DNA of 64,000 nucleotides from the NCBI RefSeq assembly GCF_001927245.1, contig NZ_MJUX01000004.1, forward strand, positions 372,001 to 436,000. The letters are read 5' to 3'. The notes under the pieces are model-generated. The model had not been told where the DNA came from. It made no database searches and saw only the letters and a program-made list of their open reading frames with translations. Source of the stretch: Acuticoccus yangtzensis. Lineage in GTDB: Bacteria; Pseudomonadota; Alphaproteobacteria; Rhizobiales; Amorphaceae. A program made the position numbers and the translations under genes. Of the stretch, positions 63,550-64,000 are shown in pieces (the first letter of the stretch is position 1; every line of letters begins with the position of its first letter).

Positions 63550-63882
63550 TCAGGTTCGAGGCGTGGGGGGCGAAGCGGCTTGGCGGAGCGGCGCGGGGCG
63601 GCGGGTTGTGATGCGGTCTGCCGTCGAGCGGTCAGTCGCCCGGCGGCCAATCGCCCGGCAGTGGAGCGCCGGGCGGCAGGTCATGCCGAGTCCGGTGTCG
63701 GGGCGTCCGGTCAGGGTGCGGCCGGCTACGAGGCGTCCGGTCACAGCGCGTCCAGTCATGGTGTGGCCGATCGTGGGGCGTCCGGTCGTCGAGCGGCCCG
63801 TCGTCGGCCGGTCAGCCGCCCCGCGGCGGAGCGCCGGGTGCGACGGCAATGGATGGGCCGGCGACGGCACGCGGTGCGTCAT
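63550..63882 (-). CDS. Possible small basic protein of pentapeptide TGR-type repeats (uncertain)
   Basis: This 110-codon frame exactly fills the space between the upstream gene and cobS, and its ATG overlaps the upstream stop codon (ATGA). From residue 26 to about 70 it repeats a five-residue unit, mostly x-x-T-G-R (for example STTGR, PTIGH, TMTGR, AVTGR), with an Arg at almost every fifth position. The DNA repeats every 15 bp (63673-63807). It could be a genuine disordered basic protein or merely a decayed or expanding microsatellite left open by chance. No ribosome site is clear. Confidence 0.4.
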   Translation of the reverse strand: MTHRVPSPAHPLPSHPALRRGAADRPTTGRSTTGRPTIGHTMTGRAVTGRLVAGRTLTGRPDTGLGMTCRPALHCRAIGRRATDRSTADRITTRRPAPLRQAASPPTPRT

Positions 63883-64000
63883 GCGGCGAGGGCGCGGCGG
63901 GCCGCGGCCCGTGCCGCCTCGTCCTCCAGACGGTCGAGCGCGCCGGCGAGGACGTGCGGCCCCGCCTCGGCCCGGTGGCCCTCCTCCGACAAGGTACGGC
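63879..64000 (-). CDS. C-terminal end of an unidentified gene, cut by window edge
   Basis: The last 39 codons of a minus-strand gene are visible, ending ...AAARRALAA at a TGA (63881-63879). The piece (from RTLSEEGHRAEAG) is an Ala/Glu/Arg-rich helix with no distinctive motif. Its position before cobS suggests a cobalamin gene, but this is only inference. Confidence 0.6.
   Translation of the reverse strand, partial: RTLSEEGHRAEAGPHVLAGALDRLEDEAARAAARRALAA

Overview
This is a very GC-rich chromosomal segment from an alphaproteobacterium, most likely of the order Hyphomicrobiales (Rhizobiales). The evidence is a complete GlpSTPQV-type glycerol ABC transporter operon, a flagellar DUF1217-flgF pair, a Fur/Mur regulator without Cys-X-X-Cys motifs, a small-DUF-containing sulfite reductase cluster, an FeS-type bacterial photolyase, and two sigma-EcfG (general stress response) promoters. 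I cannot fix the genus. I saw no insertion sequence, integrase, phage module or CRISPR array. Nearly all very long open frames opposite the genes listed here are GC-driven antisense shadows.

Layout. 1-2063: start of an Mrp-type Na+/H+ antiporter subunit A gene, running off the left edge. 2.2-5.0 kb: msrB, an oligopeptidase B-like peptidase and a small secreted Cys protein. 5.04-5.5 kb: a strongly inverted-repeat-rich gap. 5.5-8.6 kb: sodB, a branched-chain aminotransferase, a haloacid dehalogenase and an HdeD-like protein. 8.9-11.1 kb: a two-part protein with a sulfotransferase-like C-terminus. 11.2-15 kb: flgF, a DUF1217 gene and an RTX/Asp-box protein, then tRNA-Leu(UAA). 15.4-24.5 kb: the glycerol regulon (glpR, glpD, glpS-T-P-Q, a DUF2160 gene, glpV), interrupted by one opposite-strand lipoprotein gene. 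24.7-26.9 kb: regulators (Fur family, GGDEF, Lrp). 27.2-31.1 kb: assimilatory sulfate reduction (DUF2849, siroheme sulfite reductase, DUF934, ferredoxin-NADP reductase, APS reductase). 31.9-36.1 kb: sugar-acid kinase and dehydratase, and an ene-reductase. 36.5-44.4 kb: a capsule (KpsS-like) gene followed by a complete type I secretion system whose ATPase carries a disordered tail of about 590 residues. 44.7-48 kb: a DapA-family lyase and an MscS channel.

48-51.2 kb is the most unusual region. A minus-strand operon starts at a perfect sigma-EcfG promoter and encodes a 24-residue membrane peptide, a DUF883-like protein, a holin-like membrane protein and a 585-residue protein built from nine near-identical 40-residue repeats; it ends at a strong terminator. 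The neighbouring mscS gene has its own perfect EcfG promoter. Together this looks like an envelope or osmotic stress island.

51.5-64 kb: an MsbA-like exporter, a GFA protein, an SMP-30 hydrolase, a TPP-riboswitch-controlled ThiM-ThiE fusion with thiD, a stand-alone Lrp-type effector domain, an FeS photolyase next to a uracil-DNA-glycosylase-family protein, and cobalamin lower-ligand genes (cobT, cobS) around a membrane aspartic protease. The right edge holds the last codons of an unidentified gene coupled to a pentapeptide-repeat open frame.
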